The position numbers and the translations under genes are program-made. The notes under the pieces are model-generated. The model did no database searches, was not told where the DNA came from, and saw nothing but the letters and a program-made list of their open reading frames with translations. A DNA stretch of 29,695 nt from positions 1-29,695 of the forward strand of contig JAWUVN010000099.1 in assembly GCA_034112345.1 (NCBI GenBank). Direction: 5' to 3'. The stretch's first letter is position 1. Every line of letters begins with the position of its first letter. This document shows, in pieces, positions 7,662-15,946 of this stretch. The stretch comes from Bermanella sp034112345 (lineage in GTDB: Bacteria > Pseudomonadota > Gammaproteobacteria > Pseudomonadales > Oceanobacteraceae).

Positions 7662-8120
7662 TTAATGATGGTGATGACTATGATCTTGATTACTTTTTTC
7701 GGCCATAATAGACACAACCGGAAATTCTAGAGGGTAAGTTTTACCCATTGTATCTGTCAGGGTAATTTGAACGGTTTGACCAGGTGTAAGCGGAGCTTTA
7801 AGCCCCATAATCATGATGTGATAACCCCCTGTTTTAAATTCAAAGGTTTGGCCAGCCGCTATTTTCACACTGTCTTCTTTTGCCATGCGCATCACGCCTT
7901 TATCATCCTTTGTATGGCTATGATATTCCGCTTTTTTTGCAACAGACGTTGAGGCCGCAATCAATTCAATGTCTTGATCACTTTTGTTGGTTAGCGTGAG
8001 AAATGCTGCGGTATTAGGTTGGCCCGGCGGCATGGCTCTAACACGACCATCTGTCATAGCCAGTTGTGCTTGAGAAAGTGCTGAAAGCATGAGAATTGAT
8101 AAAAATATAAAGGGTTTCAT
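7662..8120 (-). CDS. PCu(A)C-family periplasmic copper chaperone
   Basis: A secreted 152-aa protein: signal peptide MKPFIFLSILMLSALSQA, then a cupredoxin-like domain that holds Cu(I) for delivery to the CuA centre of cytochrome oxidase or related targets. The family motif is H-x10-M-x21-H-x-M. Here M79, H101 and M103 (GGYHIMIMGL) fit it, but the first His (H67) is one residue further away, with H69 as an alternative ligand. A His-rich tail (DHSHHHH) adds metal-binding capacity. The frame can extend to an ATG at 8132, but GGAG sits exactly 6 nt before the ATG at 8120, which I take as the start. It lies downstream of lapD and upstream of DUF2333, likely forming an operon with the latter. Confidence 0.88.
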   Translation of the reverse strand: MKPFIFLSILMLSALSQAQLAMTDGRVRAMPPGQPNTAAFLTLTNKSDQDIELIAASTSVAKKAEYHSHTKDDKGVMRMAKEDSVKIAAGQTFEFKTGGYHIMIMGLKAPLTPGQTVQITLTDTMGKTYPLEFPVVSIMAEKSNQDHSHHHH

Positions 8121-8139
8121 AGACGTCTCCATTAATGAT

Positions 8140-8176
8140 CCCGCTACTATAACAAAATTCTAGCAAATGTAGCGGG
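8140..8176. promoter_or_regulatory. Inverted repeat upstream of the copper chaperone gene
   Basis: CCCGCTAC (8140-8147) and GTAGCGGG (8169-8176) are perfect 8-bp arms around an A+T-rich 21-bp centre. On the minus strand the centre contains TATAGT, a possible -10 element. With no U-run after it, this looks more like an operator or mRNA hairpin than a terminator of lapD. Confidence 0.35.
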
Positions 8177-8227
8177 TGTTAAATCACGAAACGCTTAATA
8201 CAAGTGTCTAGCTAATTTACATCGAGA

Positions 8228-10156
8228 CTATAGTGGCTCGGGTTTACCAAAAACATAACCCATCACCCCATCAATACCCAATTTTATTAAGGTGTGCTTC
8301 TCGCGCTCAGACTCAATGCCTTCGGCTATACAGAGTACTTGCTGTGCATGAAACACCTGAACCATGCTGGAAACAAAAAAGGCTTGCTCACTTTGCTTAT
8401 CAATATCTCGAATGAATCGTTTTTCAATCTTGCCTTGATAAAGCGGAAAACGAGCAAGAAACCCAAAACTCTTGCCCGAGGTGCCCACGTGATCAACGCT
8501 TAATCTTAACCCTTTCGCGTTCATACTGTGCAGCCACTTCAAGGATGATTCATTCACATAAGCTAAGGTATATTCCCTGCACTCTATTATCAATTTACTT
8601 AAAAAAGATGCATCTATTGTGCTCTCAAACCAACGATGAAAGTCTTCGTCATTTAAGCTTTTACTGGATAAATTTACTACCCAATCAACATCATTTTGAG
8701 ATTCACTGTTTGCTGCGATTTCAAGCCATTTATGCAGCACTAACTGATCAAAGGCAACTGAAAAGTCTAACCGGTCAACCATGGGCCAAAAATACCCAGC
8801 TAATAAGGCATCGCCTTCAGTTTGTGTCAGCCGACAATGCACTTCTTTCTGTATAAGCTTACCATGCACATCAAAAACATCCTGACCATAAAGTACAATC
8901 TCTTCATTTCTTAATGCTTTGCTAAGACGTTTTTGCCAATGCACCCAGTTTGTTAGACTATGGCTTTCTATTTCACCAATTAAAATATCATGCTGACCCG
9001 CATGAGCTCTCTCCATCAATATGTCTAACTGGTGCTTAATACTAGATGGCGCAATTACCTTGCTAATCGGTAAACTGACGATACCTAATGAAACTTGGTA
9101 ATGCTGAACATGAGACAGCTGGCGCACCGTATTAGCCAAATTCTCCATACGCTTCTTACTACCATGGTCTAACGTATCAGGCCTGAATATCCAAAACTCT
9201 CCTCCTAGCCTCGCGATACAAACATGCTCATGGTTTAAACTTGACTCAGTTTTAAGCAATAGCGCTATTTGCATAATTATTTCATCTACTTGAGACTTAC
9301 CATGCTGACTATTAAGTTCTGTTAAATTATCAATTCGAATAACCATCATCCAACCAGCTGCAAACGAATCAGGTTTCATCCAATCATGTAAAAAGTGATC
9401 CCAACCCTTACGATTATTTAACTCTGTCAAACTGTCATGAAAGTTATCTCGCTGTAGCTGCCTCACCGTTTCACCGTGAGCAACAAAGCTGGCCTGAAGG
9501 CGATCACTTAAATGATTCATGGCTCGAACTAAGTTCTTTAACTCTCTTGCCTTGGGCTCTTTGGTGATGTGCAAAAACTGATTAGCTGCCAGTTTATCGG
9601 CTAAATCTGAAACCTGTTTGAGCGGTTGTAACTGCCATAATAATAAAAGCCTTATTACGTACACAATAATAAACAACATCAGTGCAAACCATGCAGTTTC
9701 TGCTTTCACCGAAGCCCACATTTGCTGATAGGCCAGCCCTGGATGCATTTGTACCTGCAAAAGACCCAGCTGATTCCAGCCTTGTGTGACAAATGCTTCG
9801 GAGTAACCACTTTTTAGTGTCAGAAACCGAGAAAACCAAGCAGGCACTGAATTTTTTAAATGCAGTGCAGATGTACGCATAATCGCTGCGGTGTCATCTA
9901 TATAATCAAAGCGTATGTGCAAGTATTGACCACGATCAAATACCACATCAATCATGGACTTTAATGAGGCATTGTCTTTAATTTGAGCATTATGGGTCAA
10001 AGTAAGCGCCAAGGTGGTAGCGGTTTCTTCTGCCCTAACAGCCAGTTGCTGATCAAAGTGCGTGCGTAACTGGTAAATATTGAGCAGTAAATTACCACCC
10101 ATCACCAATAGCATCAAAATGCTGATACCAAGCGCCAGTTGCCTACGAATACTCAT
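8228..10156 (-). CDS. lapD: LapD-type c-di-GMP receptor (degenerate GGDEF-EAL)
   Basis: A 642-aa inner-membrane receptor that binds c-di-GMP in the cytosol and, from its periplasmic domain, sequesters the protease LapG so that a surface adhesin is kept. Order: membrane helix 7-27; periplasmic LapD/MoxY domain about 28-150, with W127 in GWNQLG at the place where LapD proteins carry the tryptophan that contacts LapG; helix about 153-175; HAMP about 176-225; GGDEF about 235-390; EAL about 405-640. Both catalytic domains are degenerate: RLGGEF replaces GGDEF, EVH (438-440) replaces EAL, and VDHVGTSG replaces the DDFGTG loop. It should therefore bind rather than make or degrade c-di-GMP. The length is near that of Pseudomonas LapD. 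lapG lies 85 bp upstream on the same strand. Confidence 0.92.
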   Translation of the reverse strand: MSIRRQLALGISILMLLVMGGNLLLNIYQLRTHFDQQLAVRAEETATTLALTLTHNAQIKDNASLKSMIDVVFDRGQYLHIRFDYIDDTAAIMRTSALHLKNSVPAWFSRFLTLKSGYSEAFVTQGWNQLGLLQVQMHPGLAYQQMWASVKAETAWFALMLFIIVYVIRLLLLWQLQPLKQVSDLADKLAANQFLHITKEPKARELKNLVRAMNHLSDRLQASFVAHGETVRQLQRDNFHDSLTELNNRKGWDHFLHDWMKPDSFAAGWMMVIRIDNLTELNSQHGKSQVDEIIMQIALLLKTESSLNHEHVCIARLGGEFWIFRPDTLDHGSKKRMENLANTVRQLSHVQHYQVSLGIVSLPISKVIAPSSIKHQLDILMERAHAGQHDILIGEIESHSLTNWVHWQKRLSKALRNEEIVLYGQDVFDVHGKLIQKEVHCRLTQTEGDALLAGYFWPMVDRLDFSVAFDQLVLHKWLEIAANSESQNDVDWVVNLSSKSLNDEDFHRWFESTIDASFLSKLIIECREYTLAYVNESSLKWLHSMNAKGLRLSVDHVGTSGKSFGFLARFPLYQGKIEKRFIRDIDKQSEQAFFVSSMVQVFHAQQVLCIAEGIESEREKHTLIKLGIDGVMGYVFGKPEPL

Positions 10157-10241
10157 TAAGTAAAAACCCTTATGTATTTATTATAATTAATACTGCAAAT
10201 TACCCGCCAGCTTACTGCCAAAACTTTCAGCTGCCCCATCT

Positions 10242-10955
10242 CTATCGCCCTAATTTTGGCAGTTGAAGCCATGGCGCCATTTTTTGCTTATCCATTCTAA
10301 GCAATAAATCCATCCACATATTTAAACGATTTGGGTCGCCAATGCGGATGCTACTGCCCTTCATTCTTTCTAACCACATACCCAAGCCATTAAAACTATA
10401 CACTGGAGATAAATCCCGACGCTTACTAGCGGGTAATATTTTAGAGGTTAAGTTGTCTAATATAAGTGGAACCGAACGCGGTGATTCATAATAGGCTAGA
10501 ACCATATGCGCCTGATTTAATTTAAGTGCCTTTACATACATGATGCGCAACTTCACCTCTTGAACACCGGCCTGAATCAAAGAAAAATACTTAGCGATAA
10601 CAAAATCTTCGCAATCCCCAGCTTTGGTCCCCAAACTTTCTAGTGGTGTAGCCCAGTAATCTTCTTGATTCCAATGCTGCGCATCGCTAGTGAATGTGAT
10701 CTTTTTATTAAAATATGTATTTATCTGCCTTAGCTTCTCAAGGTCCTTGACCTGTCTAGAGCCCCCCACTAACTCTCCCCAGCTATTTAATTGCCGTTCG
10801 ATACCTTCGCCGTAAGTTTTTTTCGCCAATGCTAATAATTCGGGACTAATTAGATTCAAAGGCACTTGAGCGAATACCAGGCACACCAATGCACTGAGCA
10901 TAAATGGTATTAAGCGCTTTTTAGCTAACTTGGTCTTATGCAGGTACACTTTCAT
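10242..10955 (-). CDS. lapG: LapG-type periplasmic cysteine protease (bacterial transglutaminase-like)
   Basis: This is the protease partner of LapD: a calcium-dependent periplasmic Cys protease that cuts the N-terminal retention module of LapA-type adhesins and so releases cells from surfaces. From the ATG at 10955 it has 237 aa. An N-terminal export helix (RLIPFMLSALVCLVFAQV) is followed by the BTLCP domain, with the catalytic triad visible as Cys in KAGDCEDFVIAKY, His in NQAHMVLAYY and Asp in LILDNL (about residues 115, 150 and 167). The frame opens two codons earlier at a TTG, but ATG is preferred; neither has a strong ribosome site. The gene order lapG-lapD supports the call. No LapA-type adhesin or LapBCE exporter lies in the window. 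Confidence 0.92.
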   Translation of the reverse strand: MKVYLHKTKLAKKRLIPFMLSALVCLVFAQVPLNLISPELLALAKKTYGEGIERQLNSWGELVGGSRQVKDLEKLRQINTYFNKKITFTSDAQHWNQEDYWATPLESLGTKAGDCEDFVIAKYFSLIQAGVQEVKLRIMYVKALKLNQAHMVLAYYESPRSVPLILDNLTSKILPASKRRDLSPVYSFNGLGMWLERMKGSSIRIGDPNRLNMWMDLLLRMDKQKMAPWLQLPKLGR

Positions 10956-11393
10956 GCCCAATTTAGAAATATATGCACTTAACTATAGGTGAGTTGAGAC
11001 ATTCCGCTTAGCAATCCTAAACTGATTAATGCTATTTTTTACGACTATTCGAATCCTGATTCGCTGGGGAATATGCCAAGTTCATAATTTTCATCTAATA
11101 ATGAAGCTATTTGAATCAATAACGCCAATCCAATAAGCCTCTACCTACAGCCTCCATGCAAAACATTCGCGATAGTAAGGCAGCAAACCATCAAAGCTCT
11201 CTAAGCAAATAAAAACAGCCACCGCTATATGCAAGTTGAGATCAATAAAGATTAACGTACGGTCATCAACCCACTGCTCATAAGGGCTGTGACGCACACT
11301 TTGTTTTTAACACCTTGGTTCATAACCACTGTAGACAGCCTCTCCCCCTTTAAGGCAAACTAGTTAAAATTATGACTAAATAGCGTATCCATC
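10956..11393. other. 438-bp divergent intergenic region, lapG / aroQ
   Basis: No credible ORF or RNA gene seen. It must hold the promoters of both divergent transcription units, but I found no pair of hexamers worth naming. A small inverted repeat CGAATC-CT-GATTCG lies at 11050-11063. ACAGCC near 11216 and GGCTGT near 11287 are complementary but about 70 bp apart. Confidence 0.6.
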
Positions 11394-11834
11394 ATGGCAT
11401 CTATCCTTGTATTACACGGTCCAAATTTAAATCTCCTTGGCACTCGTGAGCCAGAATTATATGGTGCAGAGACACTTGATGACGTTAACCAACTGCTCAC
11501 CACAAAAGCGCAACAAGCTGGTCACCACTTATTAAACTTTCAAAGTAATGCAGAATACGAATTAATCGAACGGATTCACGAAGCGCGTACTGAAGGTATT
11601 GATTTTATTATCATCAATCCAGCGGCCTTTACTCACACCAGCGTAGCGCTTCGCGACGCCATATTAGGCGTTAGCATTCCATTTATTGAAGTTCATATAT
11701 CTAACGTGCATGCCCGCGAAGAATTTCGCTCACACAGCTTTTTCAGCGATGTGGCAATTGGCGTGATTTGCGGCCTAGGCATACAAGGCTACGAGCTTGC
11801 GTTGCAAGCAGCATTGAATCAATTAGAGAAATAA
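11394..11834 (+). CDS. aroQ: 3-dehydroquinate dehydratase, type II
   Basis: A 146-aa cytosolic enzyme of the shikimate pathway, converting 3-dehydroquinate to 3-dehydroshikimate. It matches type II dehydroquinases throughout: LVLHGPNLNLLGTREP at the start, the catalytic loop with Y23 (ELYG), N75 and H81 in INPAAFTHTS, H101 in EVHISN and R112 in REEFRSHSF. The length is normal. It heads a tight cluster with accB 6 bp downstream, the usual arrangement in gammaproteobacteria that ties aromatic synthesis to fatty-acid synthesis. No clear Shine-Dalgarno precedes the ATG; the conserved N-terminus decides the start. Confidence 0.97.
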   Translation: MASILVLHGPNLNLLGTREPELYGAETLDDVNQLLTTKAQQAGHHLLNFQSNAEYELIERIHEARTEGIDFIIINPAAFTHTSVALRDAILGVSIPFIEVHISNVHAREEFRSHSFFSDVAIGVICGLGIQGYELALQAALNQLEK

Positions 11835-11840
11835 GCACTT

Positions 11841-12263
11841 ATGGATATTCAACACATAAAAGAAATGATTGCTTTAATGGAAGCATCTTCTCTGACTGAA
11901 CTAGAAGTATCGGAAGGCGACACAAGTATTTGCCTGAAGCGACAACCCGCGGGACAAGTAATGGGGCAACCTAATTCCGCTGTCGCCACCTCTACTGAAA
12001 CTCCAGACGAACCAAAACCCATCAATAAAGGTCATGTGGTTAAATCACCAATGGTGGGTACCTTTTATGCCTGCCCATCACCTAGCTCACCGGCCTTTGC
12101 TGAAGTGGGTAAGCCCGTGAAAAAAGGGGACGTAATTTGCATCATTGAAGCCATGAAAATGATGAATCAAATTGAAGCCGATAAATCTGGGGTGATTGAA
12201 GCCATATTAATAGAAGATGGAACCCCTGTTGAATTTGATCAAGCGCTGTTTACCATTGTCTAA
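11841..12263 (+). CDS. accB: Biotin carboxyl carrier protein of acetyl-CoA carboxylase
   Basis: The biotin-bearing subunit of acetyl-CoA carboxylase, which carries CO2 from AccC to the carboxyltransferase in the first step of fatty-acid synthesis. In 140 residues it has an N-terminal segment (MDIQHIKEMIALMEASSLTE), a short Ala/Pro/Glu linker (about 36-62) and the biotinyl domain (about 65-140), with K106 in EAMKMMNQIEADKSG as the biotinylation site. The protruding-thumb sequence ACPSPSSPAFAEVG is present. It is about 15 residues shorter than the E. coli protein, all in the linker. It lies 6 bp after aroQ and 45 bp before accC, so the three are very probably one operon. Confidence 0.97.
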   Translation: MDIQHIKEMIALMEASSLTELEVSEGDTSICLKRQPAGQVMGQPNSAVATSTETPDEPKPINKGHVVKSPMVGTFYACPSPSSPAFAEVGKPVKKGDVICIIEAMKMMNQIEADKSGVIEAILIEDGTPVEFDQALFTIV

Positions 12264-12308
12264 TCTGTTGAAGACCTGTTATCCATTTAATTATTTACAA
12301 GGCATGGA

Positions 12309-13652
12309 ATGAGCACACTGATTAATAAAGTTGTCATTGCCAATCGTGGTGAAATTGCACTGCGCATATTACGTGCCTGCAAAGAACTGGGCATTGCCAC
12401 CGTCGCAGTACATAGCTCTGTTGATCGTGACTTAATGCATGTTCGTCTTGCTGACGAGAGCGTATGTATTGGCCCTAATCACAGTAAAGACAGCTACCTG
12501 AACGCCGCGGCTATTTTAAGTGCTGCGGAAGTAACTGATGCCACCGCCATTCATCCCGGCTATGGCTTTTTAGCTGAACGGGCTGATTTTGCCGAGCAGG
12601 TAGAAGAGTCTGGCTTTAAATTCATTGGACCAAGTGCTGCTGTCATACGCATAATGGGCGATAAGGTCGCAGCCCGCGACGCCATGAAAAAAGCCGGCAT
12701 TCCCACCGTCCCAGGCACTGGCGCTATAACTAAAGATACCGATATAAAAAAACTAGCTGAAGAAATTGGCTACCCCGTTATCATTAAAGCCGCCGCTGGT
12801 GGCGGTGGACGCGGCATGAAAGTAATCAATAGTGAAGCAGCACTTTCAAATGGAATTTATCTAACACAAAGCGAAGCCAAAGCGGCTTTTGGCAGCGATA
12901 AAGTTTATTTAGAAAAATTTCTAGAAACACCGCGTCATATTGAAATCCAAATTTTATCTGATGGTAAAGGACACACGGTTCACCTTGGTGATCGTGACTG
13001 CTCTATCCAGCGTCGCAATCAAAAAATAATCGAAGAAGCGCCAGCACCTAACATTCCGCAGAAACAGCGGGACAAAATCGCCAAGCGCTGTATTCAAGCC
13101 TGTAATGATATTGGCTACGAAGGCGCTGGTACCTTTGAGTTCTTATATCAAGATGCTGAATTTTATTTCATTGAAATGAATACGCGTATTCAAGTAGAGC
13201 ACCCTGTTAGCGAGATGGTTACAGGCATTGATATAATAAAAGAACAACTGCGCATTGCGTCAGGCTTAGGCATTTCATTCAAACAAAGTGACATCGTAAT
13301 TAAAGGCCATGCCATCGAGTGTCGGATTAATGCTGAAGACCCCACTACATTCACTCCTAGCCCAGGTACCGTGGACCAATTCCACACCCCTGGTGGCTTT
13401 GGTATTCGAGTGGATTCTCACCTATATAATGGCTATAGTGTGCCGCCTTATTATGACTCTCTTGTGGCCAAGATAATTAGCTACGGAGATGACAGGGAAA
13501 GCGCGCGATTACGCATGCGCAATGCTTTAGATGAAATGGTCATTAGCGGAATAAGAAGCAATATTCCGCTGCAACAAGACCTCATTAAAAGCTCAGAATT
13601 TAAGCAAGGCAGTGTCGATATACACTTCCTAACCAAACGATTAGCAAAATAG
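12309..13652 (+). CDS. accC: Biotin carboxylase of acetyl-CoA carboxylase
   Basis: A 447-aa ATP-grasp enzyme that carboxylates the biotin on AccB using bicarbonate and ATP. The N-terminal fold starts KVVIANRGEIALRILRACKE. The ATP-binding glycine loop is AAAGGGGRGMKV (161-172), the metal/bicarbonate site EMNTRIQVEHPVSEM is at 289-303, and the catalytic arginine lies in ECRINAEDP (R339). The length is that of the E. coli enzyme. An AAGG lies about 9 nt before the ATG at 12309. It follows accB with a 45-bp gap and no terminator, and is probably translated from the same mRNA; prmA follows 56 bp later. Confidence 0.97.
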   Translation: MSTLINKVVIANRGEIALRILRACKELGIATVAVHSSVDRDLMHVRLADESVCIGPNHSKDSYLNAAAILSAAEVTDATAIHPGYGFLAERADFAEQVEESGFKFIGPSAAVIRIMGDKVAARDAMKKAGIPTVPGTGAITKDTDIKKLAEEIGYPVIIKAAAGGGGRGMKVINSEAALSNGIYLTQSEAKAAFGSDKVYLEKFLETPRHIEIQILSDGKGHTVHLGDRDCSIQRRNQKIIEEAPAPNIPQKQRDKIAKRCIQACNDIGYEGAGTFEFLYQDAEFYFIEMNTRIQVEHPVSEMVTGIDIIKEQLRIASGLGISFKQSDIVIKGHAIECRINAEDPTTFTPSPGTVDQFHTPGGFGIRVDSHLYNGYSVPPYYDSLVAKIISYGDDRESARLRMRNALDEMVISGIRSNIPLQQDLIKSSEFKQGSVDIHFLTKRLAK

Positions 13653-13708
13653 TACAAAGCTACTTTGCCAACAATTAATAATAGACAGTAGAAAGAAGTC
13701 ACTTAGCT

Positions 13709-14602
13709 ATGCCATGGATCCAAGCCATAATTGAAGTACCGTCAGAGCAAACTACCGAGCTTGAAGACTTATTGATGGCCATTGGCGCGCAAGCCGTGCC
13801 CATGCGCGATGCGACCAACCAGCCTATATACGAACCAAAGATTGGCACAACCCCCCTTTGGAGCACAGTGACTTTAATTGCCTTATTTGATGCAGAGCAA
13901 CCGCTTGAACTTCAAATGAAGCAACTGGCAGCCCTGTATGAATCAGAATATGAACAAGCTTTCCCAAGCTATAAACTCGAACTCGTTGAAGACAAAGACT
14001 GGGTAAGAGAATGGATGGATCAATTTAAGCCGATGCCGTTTGGTGAACGCCTTTGGATTTGTCCAAGCTGGCTAGAACCTGAAGACCCTAATGCCATCAA
14101 CCTAAAACTTGATCCCGGCTTGGCATTCGGTACCGGTACACACCCAACAACATCTATGTGCTTAAAATGGTTAGACACTGCAGATACCACCGGCAAAACC
14201 ATTTTTGATTTTGGTTGCGGCAGTGGCATATTAGGCATTGCAGCCATGCTACTAGGCGCTAAGTCGCTAGTGGGTATCGACATTGACCCTCAAGCTGTAT
14301 CCGCCAGTATTGAAAATGCCGAACGCAATCAAGTAGACCCTAGCACCGTATCTTTTCACTTACCTGAAGATGCTCCTACCGTCCAAACTGATATTGTATT
14401 GGCTAACATTCTAGCCGGGCCCTTAGTTGAACTAAAAGACTCAATACTGTCTTATTTGCTACCCGGCGGGCACTTGGTATTATCTGGCATACTGGCCAGC
14501 CAAGCACAAAATGTAGCTAAGGCGTATGAACAAGAATGCAACATTATCAGCATTAACGAAGACGACGGCTGGGTAAGGATTCACGCCCAATCAAAAGCCT
14601 AA
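13709..14602 (+). CDS. prmA: Ribosomal protein L11 methyltransferase
   Basis: A 297-aa SAM-dependent methyltransferase that trimethylates ribosomal protein L11. An N-terminal substrate-binding domain (about 1-95, MPWIQAIIEVPSEQTTELED) and linker lead to the Rossmann methyltransferase domain. The SAM motif is FDFGCGSGILGIAAM (166-180), with the acidic D191/D193 pair in VGIDIDPQA. The PrmA-specific blocks DPGLAFGTGTHPTTSMCL and ANILAGPLVEL are both present. Most homologs read DVGCGSG at the SAM loop, so Phe here is a mild variation. The purine-rich AGAAAGAAG precedes the start. It follows accC in the same direction. Confidence 0.96.
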   Translation: MPWIQAIIEVPSEQTTELEDLLMAIGAQAVPMRDATNQPIYEPKIGTTPLWSTVTLIALFDAEQPLELQMKQLAALYESEYEQAFPSYKLELVEDKDWVREWMDQFKPMPFGERLWICPSWLEPEDPNAINLKLDPGLAFGTGTHPTTSMCLKWLDTADTTGKTIFDFGCGSGILGIAAMLLGAKSLVGIDIDPQAVSASIENAERNQVDPSTVSFHLPEDAPTVQTDIVLANILAGPLVELKDSILSYLLPGGHLVLSGILASQAQNVAKAYEQECNIISINEDDGWVRIHAQSKA

Positions 14603-14634
14603 TAGATTAATAGAGGCTCGCAATTTAAAGCGCC

Positions 14635-15729
14635 ATGGAAAAAACAAAAATAACAAGATGCCCCAAATGTGACACCACATTTAAGGTCACTCCAACTCAA
14701 TTAAGCGTTGCCAAAGGTGCGGTGCGGTGCGGCGCCTGTCTGCATGTTTTTCGAGCCAGTGATTACTTTCAAGGTCCAAAAGCAGACAACCCGCCTCAAG
14801 ACGATCGCACTCAGGATATGTTCTCTGAGCCTTTATTTGAAACGCCTGCAGACCAATCCTCTTTAGCTCCAGACGAACCTGATTACACCATCGATGATGA
14901 TGACGGCTTAATTCATGATGATATGGAAGAAGATGGCGGGCTAATTCACGACGATATGCATAACGGTGGCACAAAAATAAAATCTGCTGATATTAGCCAA
15001 GATTTTTTATCGATCAATCCAGACAAAGCCACTGACCCATTTTTTAGTGATGGCGATGACGTCGTGGTCACCGTTGAAGAACAAAGGCAAGACGACGAAT
15101 CATGGGCACAAGCACTACTAAATGACAGTGAAGACGAAGAAGTCACTCAGTCCGTTACGCCAAAAAAGGTGTTACCGAAGGTTCACTCCAAGCCTTTTAG
15201 CTATATAGAAGTCGATCCTCTTGATTTAAGCCTGCCTGAAAGGCGCAGTACAACAAAACTATGGCTAGGGATATTTAGCTTTAGCCTACTTATACTTACC
15301 TTAATGGCTCAATTGGCTTACTTTAATTACGACCAATGGTCTCGACAAGAAAGCATGCGCCCATGGTATCAACTGGCTTGTGATCAACTGGATTGCACTC
15401 TGCCATCGACTTATGACCTTAGTAAAATTCGCACCACAACGAGTCCTAGAGTCAGTTCTCACTCAAAATATCAAGACGCCCTAAGCGTTGATGTATTGTT
15501 TATGAACCACGCCAGTTTCGAACAAGCATTCCCCAGGCTTGAACTGACATTTACAGACCTGAATGAAAAAACCATTGCTCATCGGTTATTCACACCTGAT
15601 GAGTACCTTGCAGGCGAAGCAGCCGGTTTAAGTTTAATGCCAATACAGACACCCATACACATCGCACTGGAAATTAAAGACCCTGGCGCAAAAGCCAATA
15701 ATTACCGAGTTCGATTCTTAGCACCATAA
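14635..15729 (+). CDS. MJ0042 zinc-ribbon / DUF3426 membrane protein
   Basis: A 364-aa protein. Residues 9-40 form an MJ0042-type zinc ribbon with two CxxC knuckles (CPKC, CGAC). An acidic low-complexity stretch follows (about 60-180), then one membrane helix at about 207-228 (LWLGIFSFSLLILTLMAQLA), and a C-terminal DUF3426 domain (about 235-364) that should lie in the periplasm. The zinc ribbon would be cytosolic. The function is not established; its place between prmA and dusB-fis is, as I recall, conserved in Pseudomonas relatives. A GLIHDDM heptapeptide appears twice in tandem (about residues 91-107). The ribosome site is weak (GAGG too far upstream), but the zinc ribbon sits at the expected distance from the start. 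Confidence 0.85.
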   Translation: MEKTKITRCPKCDTTFKVTPTQLSVAKGAVRCGACLHVFRASDYFQGPKADNPPQDDRTQDMFSEPLFETPADQSSLAPDEPDYTIDDDDGLIHDDMEEDGGLIHDDMHNGGTKIKSADISQDFLSINPDKATDPFFSDGDDVVVTVEEQRQDDESWAQALLNDSEDEEVTQSVTPKKVLPKVHSKPFSYIEVDPLDLSLPERRSTTKLWLGIFSFSLLILTLMAQLAYFNYDQWSRQESMRPWYQLACDQLDCTLPSTYDLSKIRTTTSPRVSSHSKYQDALSVDVLFMNHASFEQAFPRLELTFTDLNEKTIAHRLFTPDEYLAGEAAGLSLMPIQTPIHIALEIKDPGAKANNYRVRFLAP

Positions 15730-15735
15730 AGGTTC

Positions 15736-15780
15736 AATACGCATTTATTTTTAAAATTTCCATCTAAATAAATGCGTATT
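15736..15780. repeat. Perfect 15-bp inverted repeat 3' of the DUF3426 gene
   Basis: AATACGCATTTATTT (15736-15750) and its exact complement (15766-15780) are separated by 15 bp, starting 7 nt after the stop codon. No T-run follows on either side, so it is not a standard intrinsic terminator. It may be a 3'-end stabilising hairpin or a protein-binding site. Confidence 0.7.
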
Positions 15781-15898
15781 CGACACAAAATGTCCATACA
15801 AAAGCTTGACTCTTATTTTTTTTATTTGCTGAAAAAATAATCAATAAAATAGATCAATTCTCACCCTGTCAAGACTTTCCCCCCATGTACTTTCCGAG

Positions 15899-15913
15899 TA
15901 TCATAGCCGCCCC
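15899..15913 (+). promoter_or_regulatory. Putative -10 and G+C-rich discriminator of dusB-fis
   Basis: TATCAT (15899-15904) is followed by AGCCGCCCC, a G+C-rich discriminator like those of stringently controlled fis and rRNA promoters. I could not find a good -35 at the proper distance. If correct, transcription begins near 15911, leaving a TTG at 15914 almost leaderless and favouring the ATG at 15947 as the dusB start. Confidence 0.35.
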
Positions 15914-15946
15914 TTGCTAGAGCAAAAAACAACCAACTTGTCGCAC

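Noticed and set aside
8545..8856. 103-aa plus-strand ORF inside lapD
   Set aside because: It is antisense to the conserved EAL-like domain; composition and lack of motifs indicate a shadow ORF.
15914..15946. TTG start for dusB
   Set aside because: It would fall at or within 3 nt of the predicted transcription start, and homologs begin at the later ATG.
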